A stretch of 64,000 bases of DNA from Natrarchaeobaculum aegyptiacum (GTDB lineage: Archaea; Halobacteriota; Halobacteria; Halobacteriales; Natrialbaceae), in contig NZ_CP019893.1 of NCBI RefSeq assembly GCF_002156705.1, forward strand, positions 3,224,001 through 3,288,000. Reading direction: 5' to 3'. The position numbers were made by a program, and so were the translations under genes. Shown here one piece after another: positions 9,063 to 18,674 of the stretch (positions are counted from its first letter, which is position 1; each line of letters opens with the position of its first letter). The notes beneath the pieces are model-generated. The model saw nothing but the letters and a program-made list of their open reading frames with translations. It searched no databases and had not been told where the DNA came from.

Positions 9063-10348
9063 CCCTCATTGCGCTGTTGTTCCTCGGGACCCTGCTTGTC
9101 CTGTACGCAGTCGGCGTTCCCGTCGCCGTCGCGATGGGGTTGACCGTGCTTACGGTCATGCTCTCCCCGTTCGGGCCGTCACTGAATCCGTCGCTCGTCA
9201 GCAATCAATTACTGTACGGATTGAACACGTTCACGCTGCTTGCAATTCCGTTTTATCTCCTGCTTGGACGGCTCATGAACAGGAGCGGGATGACCAGTGA
9301 TATCTTCGCGTTTGCCAACGCGATCATCGGCCACATCAAAGGCGGTATCGGATACGTAAACGTGACCGCTTCGATGATCTTCTCTGGAATGTCCGGCCTC
9401 GCACTCGCTGACGCCGCCGGCCTGGGCCGAATCGAGTACACTGCAATGCGCGAGTACGACTACGACAAGGACGTCGCACTCGGTATCACTGGAAGCTCCT
9501 CGATCATCGGTCCGCTCATTCCACCCAGCGTCCCGCTCATCATGTACGGCATTCTCGCCGAGGAGTCTATCTCGACGCTGTTCCTCGCAGGCGTCGTCCC
9601 CGGTCTCGTCCTCGGGATCGTCCTCTTCGTGATGGTCTTCCTCGTCACGTGGCGGCGCGGTTACGGTGGCACCGGCGCGTTCGAGTTCGTGAATGTCGTC
9701 AGAACGTTCTCCGGGGCGTTCGCGGCGTTGATAATCCCGATCCTCATCATCGGTGGGATCCTCTCGGGCTTTTTCACCGCGACAGAAGCCGGTGCCGTCT
9801 CGGTCGTCTACGTGATCTGTGTGGGAATCACCGCTGGTGATCTCACGCTCTCGGGACTGCTCGAGGAGATCCGCGACGCGACCGTCGAGACGTTCGCGCT
9901 GACGTTCATTATCGCCGTCGCCGCAGCATATGGTCTGGTAGCTCTCGAGCTTCGCCTTCCGATGTTGCTGGCTGACGCGATTACGGCGATGACGAACAAT
10001 CCGACGATAATCTTGCTATTACTCGTCCTGTTGTTCCTGATCGTCGGCACGTTCATGGAGACGATTGCGGCGATCACGATTCTCGTCCCGGTGTTGATGC
10101 CCGTGGTCGACACGGTCGGTATCGACCCGATCCACTTCGGCATCGTGATGGTATTTACGCTGATGATCGGCTTGCTAACGCCGCCGCTTGGCGTGATCCT
10201 GTTCGTTCTCGAGAAGGTCACTGACGCGTCCTTCGAGGAAGTGATGCGGGCAATCGTACCGTGGTACGTGCCGCTGGTTCTCGTACTCCTGCTGGTGGTG
10301 CTGGTCCCCGATCTGGCGACCTACGTCCCGTACGAACTGATGCGGTGA
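9053..10348 (+). CDS. dctM: TRAP transporter large permease DctM
   Basis: A 431-aa polytopic membrane protein (about 12 segments), the transport channel of the TRAP system. Conserved blocks include GLNTFTLLAIPFYLLLGRLMNRSGM near the start, SGMSGLALADAAGLG, SSSIIGPLIPPSVPLIMYG, and a C-terminal TPPLGVILFVLE. It overlaps dctQ by 10 bases, so the two are co-translated. Length and motif order are normal for the family. It works with the lipoprotein at 7268 to import an organic acid driven by a sodium or proton gradient (family knowledge). Confidence 0.94.
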   Translation: MELALIALLFLGTLLVLYAVGVPVAVAMGLTVLTVMLSPFGPSLNPSLVSNQLLYGLNTFTLLAIPFYLLLGRLMNRSGMTSDIFAFANAIIGHIKGGIGYVNVTASMIFSGMSGLALADAAGLGRIEYTAMREYDYDKDVALGITGSSSIIGPLIPPSVPLIMYGILAEESISTLFLAGVVPGLVLGIVLFVMVFLVTWRRGYGGTGAFEFVNVVRTFSGAFAALIIPILIIGGILSGFFTATEAGAVSVVYVICVGITAGDLTLSGLLEEIRDATVETFALTFIIAVAAAYGLVALELRLPMLLADAITAMTNNPTIILLLLVLLFLIVGTFMETIAAITILVPVLMPVVDTVGIDPIHFGIVMVFTLMIGLLTPPLGVILFVLEKVTDASFEEVMRAIVPWYVPLVLVLLLVVLVPDLATYVPYELMR

Positions 10349-10720
10349 GACAGGGGTGGCCGGGACGGTATATACACGGTTTTCGAATCGGTCCGGGGTG
10401 CAATCCCTTTCCGCCACTGTGGACGGTCACTCGTTGATACAGCTCGCTGGTCGACTTGGTAGATACGCCCGTGCTACGGACTACTGGAACGACCCGCCGG
10501 TTACACGTGACCTCCAGACGAGCCACCACCGGTGGGGAGTGCGCCGTCTCGGTGGTTCACCCTGGGTCGCCAGTTTCCCAGATCGATCACCCGTACCCCG
10601 GTCGTGAATGCCTCCACGGACCACTCGCGGTAAATAAGGCCCCTTCATTTCACGGATTTTTCATAACTGATACCACATACGAACACAATGTTTAATAGGT
10701 GGTGATGACTGTGTCCTTCC
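10349..10720. other. 372-base gap between two transporter operons
   Basis: No supported gene. The last 70 bases are AT-rich and contain the tctC promoter (TGTTTAATAGG at about 10687-10697). The rest shows no clear repeats or hairpins. Confidence 0.5.
10686..10698 (+). promoter_or_regulatory. TATA-like box of the tctCBA operon
   Basis: ATGTTTAATAGG is centred about 28 bases before the ATG at 10721, which indicates a leaderless transcript and supports that start. Confidence 0.5.
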
Positions 10721-11722
10721 ATGCACTCTAGAAGGTCCTACCTCAGAGTAGCGGCGGCGGGAAGTGTGGCATCCTCCGCGATGTTCCTCACGGGATGTCT
10801 CGGTGACGACAACGGGGACGATGGTGCTGACGACGAGTTCCCATCCGAGAACTTCAACGTGACTATCCCGTGGGGGCAGGGTGGCGGTACCGACATCTTC
10901 ACGCGACAGATCTGGCAGACGATCGCCGATCAGAACGACGTCGGTGCGCAGTTCGAGAACGTGACCGGTGCGGCGGGAATGCGCGGAATCACGGAGTTGT
11001 ACAATTCCGAAGGGAACGGGTACAACCTCGCGCCGATGAACTCCCCGTCCGTCTCGCACTTCCTCATTCAGGAACCCGGCTTCACCATCGACGAGTTCAG
11101 ACACATCGGCGGGTACGCCCGGACGGTCTGGGTGCTGGCGACCGACCCTGACGAAGGCTTCGAGGGATTGGACGATGTGAGCGACGCTTACGACGCCGGC
11201 GACATCAGCAACATCGCCGGCCAGCAACCCGGCGAACCGAACCACGTTCTCTCGGAACTCATTCGGGACGAACTCGACGTACAGTGGGACAGCTACGTCG
11301 CCTACGACGGCAGCGGGCCCATCATCGAAGCGATCGCCGGTGGCGAAGTCCCGGCCGGAATCGTAACGGATACCGCTGCAGCAGACGCCCAGGACCAGAT
11401 CGACGTCGTCACCGCACTCCACAGCGAGGGGACGCCGCTGTTCCCCGACCTGTCGAACTACACCGACTACGGCCACGAGGTCGACATCGACTTCATGGGC
11501 GGTTTCCTCCGATCGTTCATGGCGCCACCGGACACGCCCGACGATCGCGTCGACGAACTCACGGTGCTCCTCCAGGAGGCACTCGAGAGCGAGGAGATGC
11601 AGGAGTGGGCCGAAGATACCGGTAACGAAGTCGAATTCCTCGGCGGCGAAGACTACGTCGAAGACGTACTGGTCGAAAACCAGGAACGAATCCCAGAGAT
11701 TATCGACATCGACGACCTGTAG
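10721..11722 (+). CDS. tctC: tripartite tricarboxylate transporter substrate-binding lipoprotein TctC
   Basis: A 333-aa periplasmic-type binding protein of the TTT (Bug) family. The signal is SRRSYLRVAAAGSVASSAMFLTGC: a Tat-like twin arginine with a lipobox cysteine at about residue 27. An acidic linker follows, then VTIPWGQGGGTDIFTRQIW, the family strand that contacts the carboxylate ligand. It is followed at 17 bases by tctB and then tctA, the standard CBA order. A leaderless promoter precedes it. The substrate is probably a tri- or dicarboxylate; the exact acid is unknown. Confidence 0.92.
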   Translation: MHSRRSYLRVAAAGSVASSAMFLTGCLGDDNGDDGADDEFPSENFNVTIPWGQGGGTDIFTRQIWQTIADQNDVGAQFENVTGAAGMRGITELYNSEGNGYNLAPMNSPSVSHFLIQEPGFTIDEFRHIGGYARTVWVLATDPDEGFEGLDDVSDAYDAGDISNIAGQQPGEPNHVLSELIRDELDVQWDSYVAYDGSGPIIEAIAGGEVPAGIVTDTAAADAQDQIDVVTALHSEGTPLFPDLSNYTDYGHEVDIDFMGGFLRSFMAPPDTPDDRVDELTVLLQEALESEEMQEWAEDTGNEVEFLGGEDYVEDVLVENQERIPEIIDIDDL

Positions 11723-11739
11723 GAGACCAGCCTCGCCAA

Positions 11740-12291
11740 ATGTCCTCTTCGATTTATCAGTCGATCCGGGAACGAGCGACTCCCGAGTCGGTGATGCTCG
11801 TCCTCATGCTCGTCGTCTCGAGTTACATGTTACTCGAGTCGACGACGTTCTCCCGTGAGGTAGCGTTGTTCCCGCGGTTTGCAGCGATCGTGACGATCTG
11901 TGGGATACTCCTGCTGTTGCTTCAGCGCTACTTGCCCGAGACGTTGCAAGCGGCAGTCTCCGAGTCTTCGACGATGTTCGACCAGACCGAATCGGTCCAG
12001 GAGGTCGAAGAGCAAGCCCGGACACGCACCGACGAACCCGGCCCGGGTGACGACCCGGAACACGACGAGCAGTATCAGCAGCTTCTACTGGTCGGCCTGC
12101 TCGCCGTCTACGGCGTCGTCGGATACGTGATCGGGCTCGTTCTGGCGACGCCGATCTTTCTCGCACTGTACGTCGTCATGTTCGACGTCAAACGGACGAT
12201 CGGCGTCGCCCTGATCGTCGTTGGCATCGCCATCGCACTCGCGTTCGATGCGATACTGCCGGTGAACCTGATGGAGGGACAGCTATGGTAA
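11740..12291 (+). CDS. tctB: tripartite tricarboxylate transporter small subunit TctB
   Basis: A 183-aa membrane protein with four predicted membrane segments in two pairs (about 19-35, 47-65, then 110-135 and 146-170), separated by a hydrophilic acidic loop (about 75-107). This is the TctB layout. It includes SREVALFPRFAAIV, which matches the family's conserved A-x-x-F-P motif. The stop overlaps tctA by 7 bases. The acidic loop is longer than in most bacterial TctB proteins, as is common in halophiles. Confidence 0.85.
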   Translation: MSSSIYQSIRERATPESVMLVLMLVVSSYMLLESTTFSREVALFPRFAAIVTICGILLLLLQRYLPETLQAAVSESSTMFDQTESVQEVEEQARTRTDEPGPGDDPEHDEQYQQLLLVGLLAVYGVVGYVIGLVLATPIFLALYVVMFDVKRTIGVALIVVGIAIALAFDAILPVNLMEGQLW

Positions 12292-13763
12292 CGGGGTCGC
12301 TGCTGTCTGCCCTCGAGATCCTGTTCTCCTGGCCGACGCCGGGCTGGATGATCCTCGGATTGCTCGCGGGCATCCTCATCGGTGCGATCCCCGGCCTGGG
12401 GCCGAACCTCGGGTTAGCGATCGTGTTGCCGCTGACGATTCGTCTCGACGGACCCGACGCGATCATCCTGTTGATCAGCATCTACAGCGGCGCGATGTAC
12501 GGCGGGAGTATCGCCGCGATCCTCATCAACACGCCGGGGACGGCCGCGGCTGCCGCGACCACGCTGGACGGCTATCCGATGGCCCGACAGGGACGGGCGC
12601 TCGACGCGCTCACGATTTCGGCGACGGCGTCCGCGGTCGGCGGACTCTTCGCGATCGTGACGTTGCTCCTGCTGACGCCGTACCTGACACAGATCGTGCT
12701 GCTGTTCGGTTCGCCCGAGTACTTCCTCATCGCGCTGTTCGGGATCGCGCTAATTACGGTGGTCGCCCGCGGCTCGATGGTCAAGGGACTCACTGCTGGT
12801 GCGTTCGGGCTGTTACTGTCGACGATCGGGTTCCCGGTCGCCGCCGGTCAGCCCCGATACACGTTCGATTCGTACCTCCTCTTCGACGGACTCGACTTCG
12901 TCGCCGTCCTGATCGGAATCTTCGCGATCGGTGAGATGATCAAGTTGATCGGCGAGCGAGGGACCATCGCCAAAGGCGGCGTCGACATGAGCGGGAGCGT
13001 TCTCTCCGGTGCCAGAGACGTCGTTCGAGCGCCGATCACGACGATCAAGTCGGGATACATCGGTATGTTGATCGGGGCGATTCCGGGTTCCGGGGCGTCG
13101 ATTTCGAACTTCATCTCCTACGCCGAGGCCGTTCGGAGCGGGGGCGGGGAAGAAGAGTACGGCGAGGGGAACTATCGCGGCGTGATCGCCTCGGAGGCAT
13201 CGAACAACGGGACGGTCGCCGGATCGCTCATCCCGACGTTCTCGTTCGGCATTCCCGGAAGCGGGGCGACCGCAATCTTACTCGGCGGCCTCGTTATGCA
13301 CGGGTTGAACCCCGGCCCCGAACTGTTCACGACCAACGTCGACATTACATACAGCGTGTTCCTCGCACTGCTGGTCGGCAACGCGGTCATCCTCGCCGTC
13401 GGGCTGCTTCTCGTGACTCGCTCTGCGTACATCACGAGGGTCAACACGACGTACCTCGTCCCGCTTATCATCGTCTTCGCGACCCTCGGTGCGCTCGGGC
13501 TGCGCGGAAACTGGCTCGACGTGATCACCGTGCTCGTGTTCGGCATCTTCGGGTTCTTCCTGATGCGGTACAACTACTCGATCATCGCGTTCGTCCTCGG
13601 GATCATCCTCGGTCCGATCGCCGAGGAGAACCTCGTCCGATCGCTCCAGCTGTCCGACGGTTCGTTGCTCATCTTCGTCGACGAACCGATCTCGCTGGTG
13701 CTGACAGTGATGACGATCCTCATCGTGATCGCGCCGCTCGTCAGGGCGATCCGCTCGTCGTAA
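12285..13763 (+). CDS. tctA: tripartite tricarboxylate transporter large permease TctA
   Basis: A 492-aa polytopic membrane protein, the TTT transport channel. The family signatures GAIPGLGPNLGLAIVLPLT near residue 35, YSGAMYGGSIAAILINTPGT, and the repeat copies GMLIGAIPGSGASISNFISY and SFGIPGSGATAILLGGL are all present. They reflect the two internal repeats of the fold. Length is normal. It overlaps tctB, so it is the last gene of the tctCBA operon. It probably imports an organic acid at very low external concentration using the lipoprotein TctC (family knowledge). Confidence 0.95.
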   Translation: MVTGSLLSALEILFSWPTPGWMILGLLAGILIGAIPGLGPNLGLAIVLPLTIRLDGPDAIILLISIYSGAMYGGSIAAILINTPGTAAAAATTLDGYPMARQGRALDALTISATASAVGGLFAIVTLLLLTPYLTQIVLLFGSPEYFLIALFGIALITVVARGSMVKGLTAGAFGLLLSTIGFPVAAGQPRYTFDSYLLFDGLDFVAVLIGIFAIGEMIKLIGERGTIAKGGVDMSGSVLSGARDVVRAPITTIKSGYIGMLIGAIPGSGASISNFISYAEAVRSGGGEEEYGEGNYRGVIASEASNNGTVAGSLIPTFSFGIPGSGATAILLGGLVMHGLNPGPELFTTNVDITYSVFLALLVGNAVILAVGLLLVTRSAYITRVNTTYLVPLIIVFATLGALGLRGNWLDVITVLVFGIFGFFLMRYNYSIIAFVLGIILGPIAEENLVRSLQLSDGSLLIFVDEPISLVLTVMTILIVIAPLVRAIRSS

Positions 13764-13878
13764 CCTCGAGGCGACGACGAACGGCCCGTTCCGTTCGTCG
13801 GCCGGCACAACACACCGCTCTCCTCGAGTTCCGGTGCCGGACGCCGATCACTGGGAACGGCCTCGGCACGTCACGAAC

Positions 13879-15093
13879 TCACGTCGACGAACGACTTTCG
13901 TAAGGCATCACCAGCGTGAGCAGCGTCACGACGCCCGCGAGGAGCGCCAGCACGAGGTATCCTTCGTCGAAGAACCCCCGGTCGACGATCACGCCGAAGA
14001 CGACCGGTCCGGTTGCCCCGGCCATCGTCGCGCTCGAGCGGATCATTCCCAGTCCGGTCCCTTGCATGTCTGGCGGAATCGTTTCGGCGAGGTGCGATTG
14101 CGTGATCGCACCGGAGCCGAGCATCGTGCTGATAAAGAGTGTTGCAGTGAGGATGGCGACGGTGGTGTCTGCAAACGGCAAGATCAGGAGGCCGATCATG
14201 GCACTTCCAAGGATCACCGGGAGTGAACGTTTCGCGCCGATGCTGTCGTAGGCCATCCCCGCGATCGGTTTGATGACGACGCCGAGGGCGAAAAAGAGGC
14301 CGAACAGGACGCCTGCGACGGTCGGTGAGTATCCTTTTTCGACGGTCAGATACGTCGGATAGAACGCCGAGAACGTCTGCCAGATGAAGATAAACAGGAA
14401 CAGGACGACGCTCATCGAGAGGTAGGATCGGCGCCGTAGCGCAACGAACGTCTCGCGGAAACCCGCGGTCTCACCGTCGTCCGCGTCGTCAGTCGTCGCT
14501 TTCGACGGGATGGAGACCCAGAGGACGACCGCCACGAGACAGAGAAGCGGGATAACCCACCCGAGACCGACCTGCCAGGCGAGTCCGACTGCCAGCACGC
14601 TTGCGATGGGGGGAAGGAGCGTCTGGCCGATGTCGCCGGAGGCCATCGTGATGCCGATGACGCGTCCGACCCGGTCAGGATACAGGTTCGCGAGCACCGT
14701 GATGCGAGCGATCGGATACTGCGACAGCCCCAGTCCAACGAGTCCCGTCCCGACGAACAGGACGAGCGCCGACGGGGCCGCGATCACGACCGCGAGACTC
14801 CCGACAGCGATCACCACGCTCGCCGTGAGTATCGTGCGTTCTCCGAATCGATCGGCGATGAGGCCGCCGGGGGCCTGACCGATCGCGTAGCACATCCAGA
14901 TGAACGTAACCAGAAACCCGGCTGCCGTGTACGAGAGTGAAAACTCCTCCCGAAAGTACGGGAGCAACACCGGGTAAATCATTCGCGTTCCGTTGAGCAA
15001 CCCCCAGCCGAGCGCGACGGCGAGGAGTGCTTTCCCGGTGCCGCCTGCCCACAGCGCCGTGACTTCGTTACGCAGTGAAACGAGAACTCCCAT
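13879..15093 (-). CDS. MFS transporter, probably for an organic acid
   Basis: A 404-aa major facilitator protein with about 12 hydrophobic segments. The loop between segments 2 and 3 reads GLIADRFGERT, matching the MFS G-x-x-x-D-R-x-G-R-R signature, and the second half has GMAYDSIGAKR at the equivalent place. Divergent from the enolase-superfamily gene at 15310. Both starts are preceded by the same TTCAGTAGT sequence, so transport and dehydration of one acid sugar may be co-regulated. The substrate is not identifiable from sequence. Confidence 0.88.
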   Translation of the reverse strand: MGVLVSLRNEVTALWAGGTGKALLAVALGWGLLNGTRMIYPVLLPYFREEFSLSYTAAGFLVTFIWMCYAIGQAPGGLIADRFGERTILTASVVIAVGSLAVVIAAPSALVLFVGTGLVGLGLSQYPIARITVLANLYPDRVGRVIGITMASGDIGQTLLPPIASVLAVGLAWQVGLGWVIPLLCLVAVVLWVSIPSKATTDDADDGETAGFRETFVALRRRSYLSMSVVLFLFIFIWQTFSAFYPTYLTVEKGYSPTVAGVLFGLFFALGVVIKPIAGMAYDSIGAKRSLPVILGSAMIGLLILPFADTTVAILTATLFISTMLGSGAITQSHLAETIPPDMQGTGLGMIRSSATMAGATGPVVFGVIVDRGFFDEGYLVLALLAGVVTLLTLVMPYESRSST

Positions 15094-15109
15094 CAGTGGT
15101 CCTGTCTGG

Positions 15110-15118
15110 ACTACTGAA
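15110..15118 (-). promoter_or_regulatory. candidate operator TTCAGTAGT before the MFS gene
   Basis: On the complement TTCAGTAGT ends 16 bases before the MFS ATG. The identical nonamer on the plus strand ends 20 bases before the divergent dehydratase start, so the pair forms an inverted repeat across the intergenic region. Confidence 0.4.
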
Positions 15119-15140
15119 TCCCTCCATTGAAGCTATTTCT

Positions 15141-15160
15141 GTTCCGTCCCGTTCCGTCCC
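15141..15160. repeat. tandem 10-base direct repeat
   Basis: GTTCCGTCCC occurs twice without a gap between the divergent MFS and dehydratase genes. Direct repeats of this length in a promoter region can be regulator half-sites. No protein can be assigned. Confidence 0.4.
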
Positions 15161-15280
15161 GAATCTTCCGGGCACCGAGTGTGTCGGGTGTGGCTATTAC
15201 CCCAGCGGCCCCGCTCGACCGTTCGAGTCGGCACTGTGGCCAGTCGAACACTGCAGGACCGACACTGATATGATCCCCTG

Positions 15281-15289
15281 TTCAGTAGT
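15281..15289 (+). promoter_or_regulatory. candidate operator TTCAGTAGT before the dehydratase gene
   Basis: The same nonamer as at 15110-15118 on the other strand, 20 bases before the ATG at 15310. The position downstream of any plausible TATA box suggests repression. Confidence 0.4.
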
Positions 15290-15309
15290 CACATCCCTCC
15301 ACGCAACTC

Positions 15310-16404
15310 ATGCAAATCACAGATGTAGACGCTTCGTCGTACGAGGTTCCGGTCTCCGGATCCGATCCCGACGAAGACGACCAGATGACGATTTCGCTCG
15401 TCTCGATCGAAACTGACGATGGCCTCGTCGGTTACGGCGAGACCGGATATCTCCACCCGAACGCGACGACGTCGTTCGTCAACGACGAACTCGCACCCAG
15501 ACTCGTCGGCGAGGATCCGCTCGCCACCGCCCGGATCTGGGAAACGCTGCACAGGGAAGTTAACCCGCGATCGCAGACGGGCGCCTGGAGTACGGCCGTA
15601 AGCGCCGTCGACATCGCCCTCTGGGATATCAAGGGCAAGGCCTACGACGAACCGGTCTGGCGATTGCTCGGTGGTGCCCGCGAGACCGTCCCGGTCTACT
15701 ACACTCTCGGTGACCCCGTCGAGGATCCCGAGTGGCAGGCAGAAATCGCGCGCGAACTGGTCTACGACGGTGCGACGAAGGTGAAAGTCGTCGTCGGGAA
15801 AGGCGACTGGGCGACGCCGCGAGCCGACGCGGCGCGCATCCGGGCCGTCCAGGACGAGATCGGCGACGACGTCGACCTCGCGATCGACGCGAACTACCTC
15901 TACTCGCTCGAGGAGGCCCTGGAGCTATGCAACCGGATCGACGACCGCTCGATCATGTGGTTCGAAGAGCCGGTCTACGGGAACGACCCGTCGCTGCTTT
16001 CGGACCTGCGCGAGCGAACGCGAGTACCGATCGCAGCCGGCCAGAACGAAGGTATTCGGTTCAACCACCGCGACCTGATCGCCACCAGTGCAGTCGACGT
16101 TCCGCTCCCGAACGTTTGTTTCCTCGGTGGCTTCACCGAGGCCCAGCGCGTCGCCGGACTGGCCGACTCGTTCAACCTTCGCGTCGCCCACGGCGGCGGC
16201 TGGCCATTCCAGAACCTCCACCTCATGGGTGGCGTCGCCAACGCCTCCGTACTCGAGTTCCACGACAGCGTCTGGGAGATCGGAAACACCATCTACGACT
16301 CGCCGCCCCAGCCCGACGGCGATTCCATCGAGATGCCCACCGATCCCGGCCTCGGGCTCGAGCCCGACGAATCCGCACTCGAACGGTACGAAACGTCTCC
16401 GTAG
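15310..16404 (+). CDS. enolase-superfamily acid-sugar dehydratase (mandelate racemase type)
   Basis: A 364-aa enzyme of the mandelate racemase/muconate lactonizing group. The capping domain (1-120) contains GYGETGY. The barrel carries the K-x-K pair Lys157/Lys159, metal ligands Asp193 (DAN), Glu219 or Glu220 (FEEP) and Glu247 (GQNEG), and a catalytic-type histidine at 294 (VAHGGG). This set resembles galactonate- and gluconate-type dehydratases. Divergent from the MFS carrier and close to the TctCBA and DctPQM systems, which suggests use of an acid sugar. The exact substrate is unresolved. Confidence 0.88.
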   Translation: MQITDVDASSYEVPVSGSDPDEDDQMTISLVSIETDDGLVGYGETGYLHPNATTSFVNDELAPRLVGEDPLATARIWETLHREVNPRSQTGAWSTAVSAVDIALWDIKGKAYDEPVWRLLGGARETVPVYYTLGDPVEDPEWQAEIARELVYDGATKVKVVVGKGDWATPRADAARIRAVQDEIGDDVDLAIDANYLYSLEEALELCNRIDDRSIMWFEEPVYGNDPSLLSDLRERTRVPIAAGQNEGIRFNHRDLIATSAVDVPLPNVCFLGGFTEAQRVAGLADSFNLRVAHGGGWPFQNLHLMGGVANASVLEFHDSVWEIGNTIYDSPPQPDGDSIEMPTDPGLGLEPDESALERYETSP

Positions 16405-16917
16405 TGGGACTGACCACCGTCGACCTCGGCTCGAGCACACCGTTCTCTATCCGGAGCCAGAATCATATTATTATTGAAAAGAATTGAAATAGTGCTGACT
16501 GCATAACGTTTCCTTTTTCCGAAGCGATTTCGACGTCATCTGGACGCATATGGGTTCGATGGTGACGATTGGGCCGGAATTCTGCTCCTCTCTCGATTAG
16601 AGAAGTACTATCGCCGAGAATCTGTCGGCGCGAGACTGGACGGAAGAACGACCACTTCGAGACCGTAGACGACCGATCTCGAGAGTAGGCCACGACTACA
16701 CTACTCCAGTGTGGGTACGGACGGGAAAATTCATTCTAAGATTTTCATCATGTATTGGGAATAGATAGTTCATGGTCCGTCGATACCGACAGGTCCCGTC
16801 TCACGAGATACCTCGAGTCGGTACCGAGCGGTTCCTCGACAGGGTGCGCCCACGAACCTCGGGGCCCGGTACCGCTGGTACCAACGATTATCCCGCGGGT
16901 CGTGGTAGGCAGGCGGC
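16405..16917. other. 513-base AT-rich gap
   Basis: No supported gene. The first part (16460-16500) is strongly AT-rich. TGTATTGGGAATAG at about 16751 loosely resembles the first half of the sulfur-regulon motif seen later in the window but lacks the GCAAAAC half. It probably holds a terminator and the sulfatase promoter. Confidence 0.4.
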
Positions 16918-18384
16918 ATGGCTCCCAGCCGACCACACGTCGTCTTGCTCACCTGTCACGACCTCGGTCGCTACCTCGGCTGTTACGGCGCGGATATCGA
17001 GACGCCACAGATCGACGCTCTCGCCGAAGCGGGCGTTCGCTTCGAGAATCACTTCGTGACGGCACCGCAGTGTTCTCCCAGTCGTGGGAGCTTCTTCACG
17101 GGTCGATATCCCCACGTCAACGGGCTGATGGGACTCGCTCACGGCGAGTGGGAACTCCACGACGGCGAACGAATTCTCCCGCACTACCTCGGAGACGTCG
17201 GCTACGAGACCCACCTCTTCGGGCTCCAGCACATCACCCAGGACACCGACCGCCTCGAGTTCGATTACGTCCACTCGGAGGGGAACCTCTACCCGGGCGT
17301 CTCGCCGGAGGTCCACCAGGCAAACCGGGCGCGAAACGTCGCCGACGTCGTCTCCGGCTTCCTCGAGCGCGAGGCCTACGAAGCGCCGTTTTTCGCCCAG
17401 ATTGGCTTCTTCGAGTGTCACCGCGTCGAGGAGGACAACGGCCGCTTTGGTTTCGACAGCGACCACTACGAGACCGACGACCTCGAGACGATCCGGCCGC
17501 CGTCGTACCTGCCTGATCGACGTGGGATCCGCCAGGACCTCGCGGAGATGCACGGCATGGTGTGGGCGCTCGACGAGGCCGTCGGGACGATCTGCGACGC
17601 GATCGATCGCGCAGGAATCACCGACGAGACCCTGTTGATCTTCACCACGGAACACGGGATCGCCTTCCCGCGGGCGAAGGGGAGTTGCACGGACGCCGGT
17701 CTCGAGGCCGCCCTCATCGTTCGCTATCCGGGCGTCGCCGACGGCGGCGAGTCCTACGACGAACTGGTGAGTAACGTCGACGTGCTACCGACGATCCTCG
17801 AGGTGGTCGACGCCGACCCCCGGTCGAGTGACGCAGACTCCGAACCCGATGCCGATAGTGAAGATACTGAAGCGAGTGACGCCGACTCGGTCGGATCTCC
17901 GAGCGAGGACACCGATCCGTTCGATTCCGAACTCGAGTTGCCGGACGGGCTGGACGGGCGAAGTTTCCTGGGGCTGTTGACCGGCGAGGAGTACGAGCCC
18001 CGCGAGCGGGTCTTCGCGGAGATGACCTGGCACGACATGTACAACCCCGTCCGTGCGCTCCGGACGGAGCGGTACAAGTACGTCAAGAACTTCTGGCACC
18101 TGCCGAAGGTCTACCTGACGAAAGACATCTTCGCGAGCGAGGCCGGACGAATGGTCCGCGAGGAAGACGGGGTGCCGCCGCGCCCGTACGAGGAACTGTA
18201 CGACCTCCGGGAGAGCCCACAGGAAGACGAGAACGTCGCCTACGAGCCAGCTTACCAGGAAGAGCGCCTCGAACTGTCGGCACAGCTCGAAGCCTGGATG
18301 CGCGAGACGAACGACCCGCTTCTCGACGGACCGGTCACGCCCGGCGATTACGAGACGATCACGAGCTGGCCACACGAACGCTGA
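16918..18384 (+). CDS. sulfatase-family hydrolase with an acidic insertion
   Basis: A 488-aa arylsulfatase-type enzyme of the alkaline phosphatase superfamily. The signature CSPSR begins at Cys52 within APQCSPSRGSFFTGRYPHVNG. It fits the C-x-P-x-R rule for conversion to formylglycine. THEHG-like metal-binding segment TTEHGIAFPRAKG and the C-terminal EELYDLRESPQEDENV block are also present. Residues about 298-342 form an unusually long Asp/Glu/Ser insertion. No signal peptide is visible, so it may act in the cytoplasm or on small sulfate esters. No dedicated maturase gene is adjacent. Confidence 0.9.
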   Translation: MAPSRPHVVLLTCHDLGRYLGCYGADIETPQIDALAEAGVRFENHFVTAPQCSPSRGSFFTGRYPHVNGLMGLAHGEWELHDGERILPHYLGDVGYETHLFGLQHITQDTDRLEFDYVHSEGNLYPGVSPEVHQANRARNVADVVSGFLEREAYEAPFFAQIGFFECHRVEEDNGRFGFDSDHYETDDLETIRPPSYLPDRRGIRQDLAEMHGMVWALDEAVGTICDAIDRAGITDETLLIFTTEHGIAFPRAKGSCTDAGLEAALIVRYPGVADGGESYDELVSNVDVLPTILEVVDADPRSSDADSEPDADSEDTEASDADSVGSPSEDTDPFDSELELPDGLDGRSFLGLLTGEEYEPRERVFAEMTWHDMYNPVRALRTERYKYVKNFWHLPKVYLTKDIFASEAGRMVREEDGVPPRPYEELYDLRESPQEDENVAYEPAYQEERLELSAQLEAWMRETNDPLLDGPVTPGDYETITSWPHER

Positions 18385-18674
18385 TCACGAATTGGGTACA
18401 CGACGGGTAAACCGTTGCTCGAGCGAGACAGATCACCAGACGTTGCCCGGCGTACGTTTATGCCGGTGGCCGGAGAAGGCCGCGTGTCAGGACCGACACG
18501 ACGATTCATCGACGGACCAGTGACGTTGCCACGAGGTGAAACTCGGCGGGTGAGCGTCGACAGCGACGATCGTGCCGCCGAGGTGTCGCGACCGTCGGTC
18601 CTCGCGCTATCGGCACGAAAACGGCCACGACCAGTTCGATCAGACGAGACGACGATCAGTTCGATCACACGACC

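Noticed and set aside
16751-16765. TGTATTGGGAATAG before the sulfatase as a member of the sulfur/redox regulon
   Set aside because: It matches only the first half of the motif, with no GCAAAAC half and poor position relative to the start at 16918.
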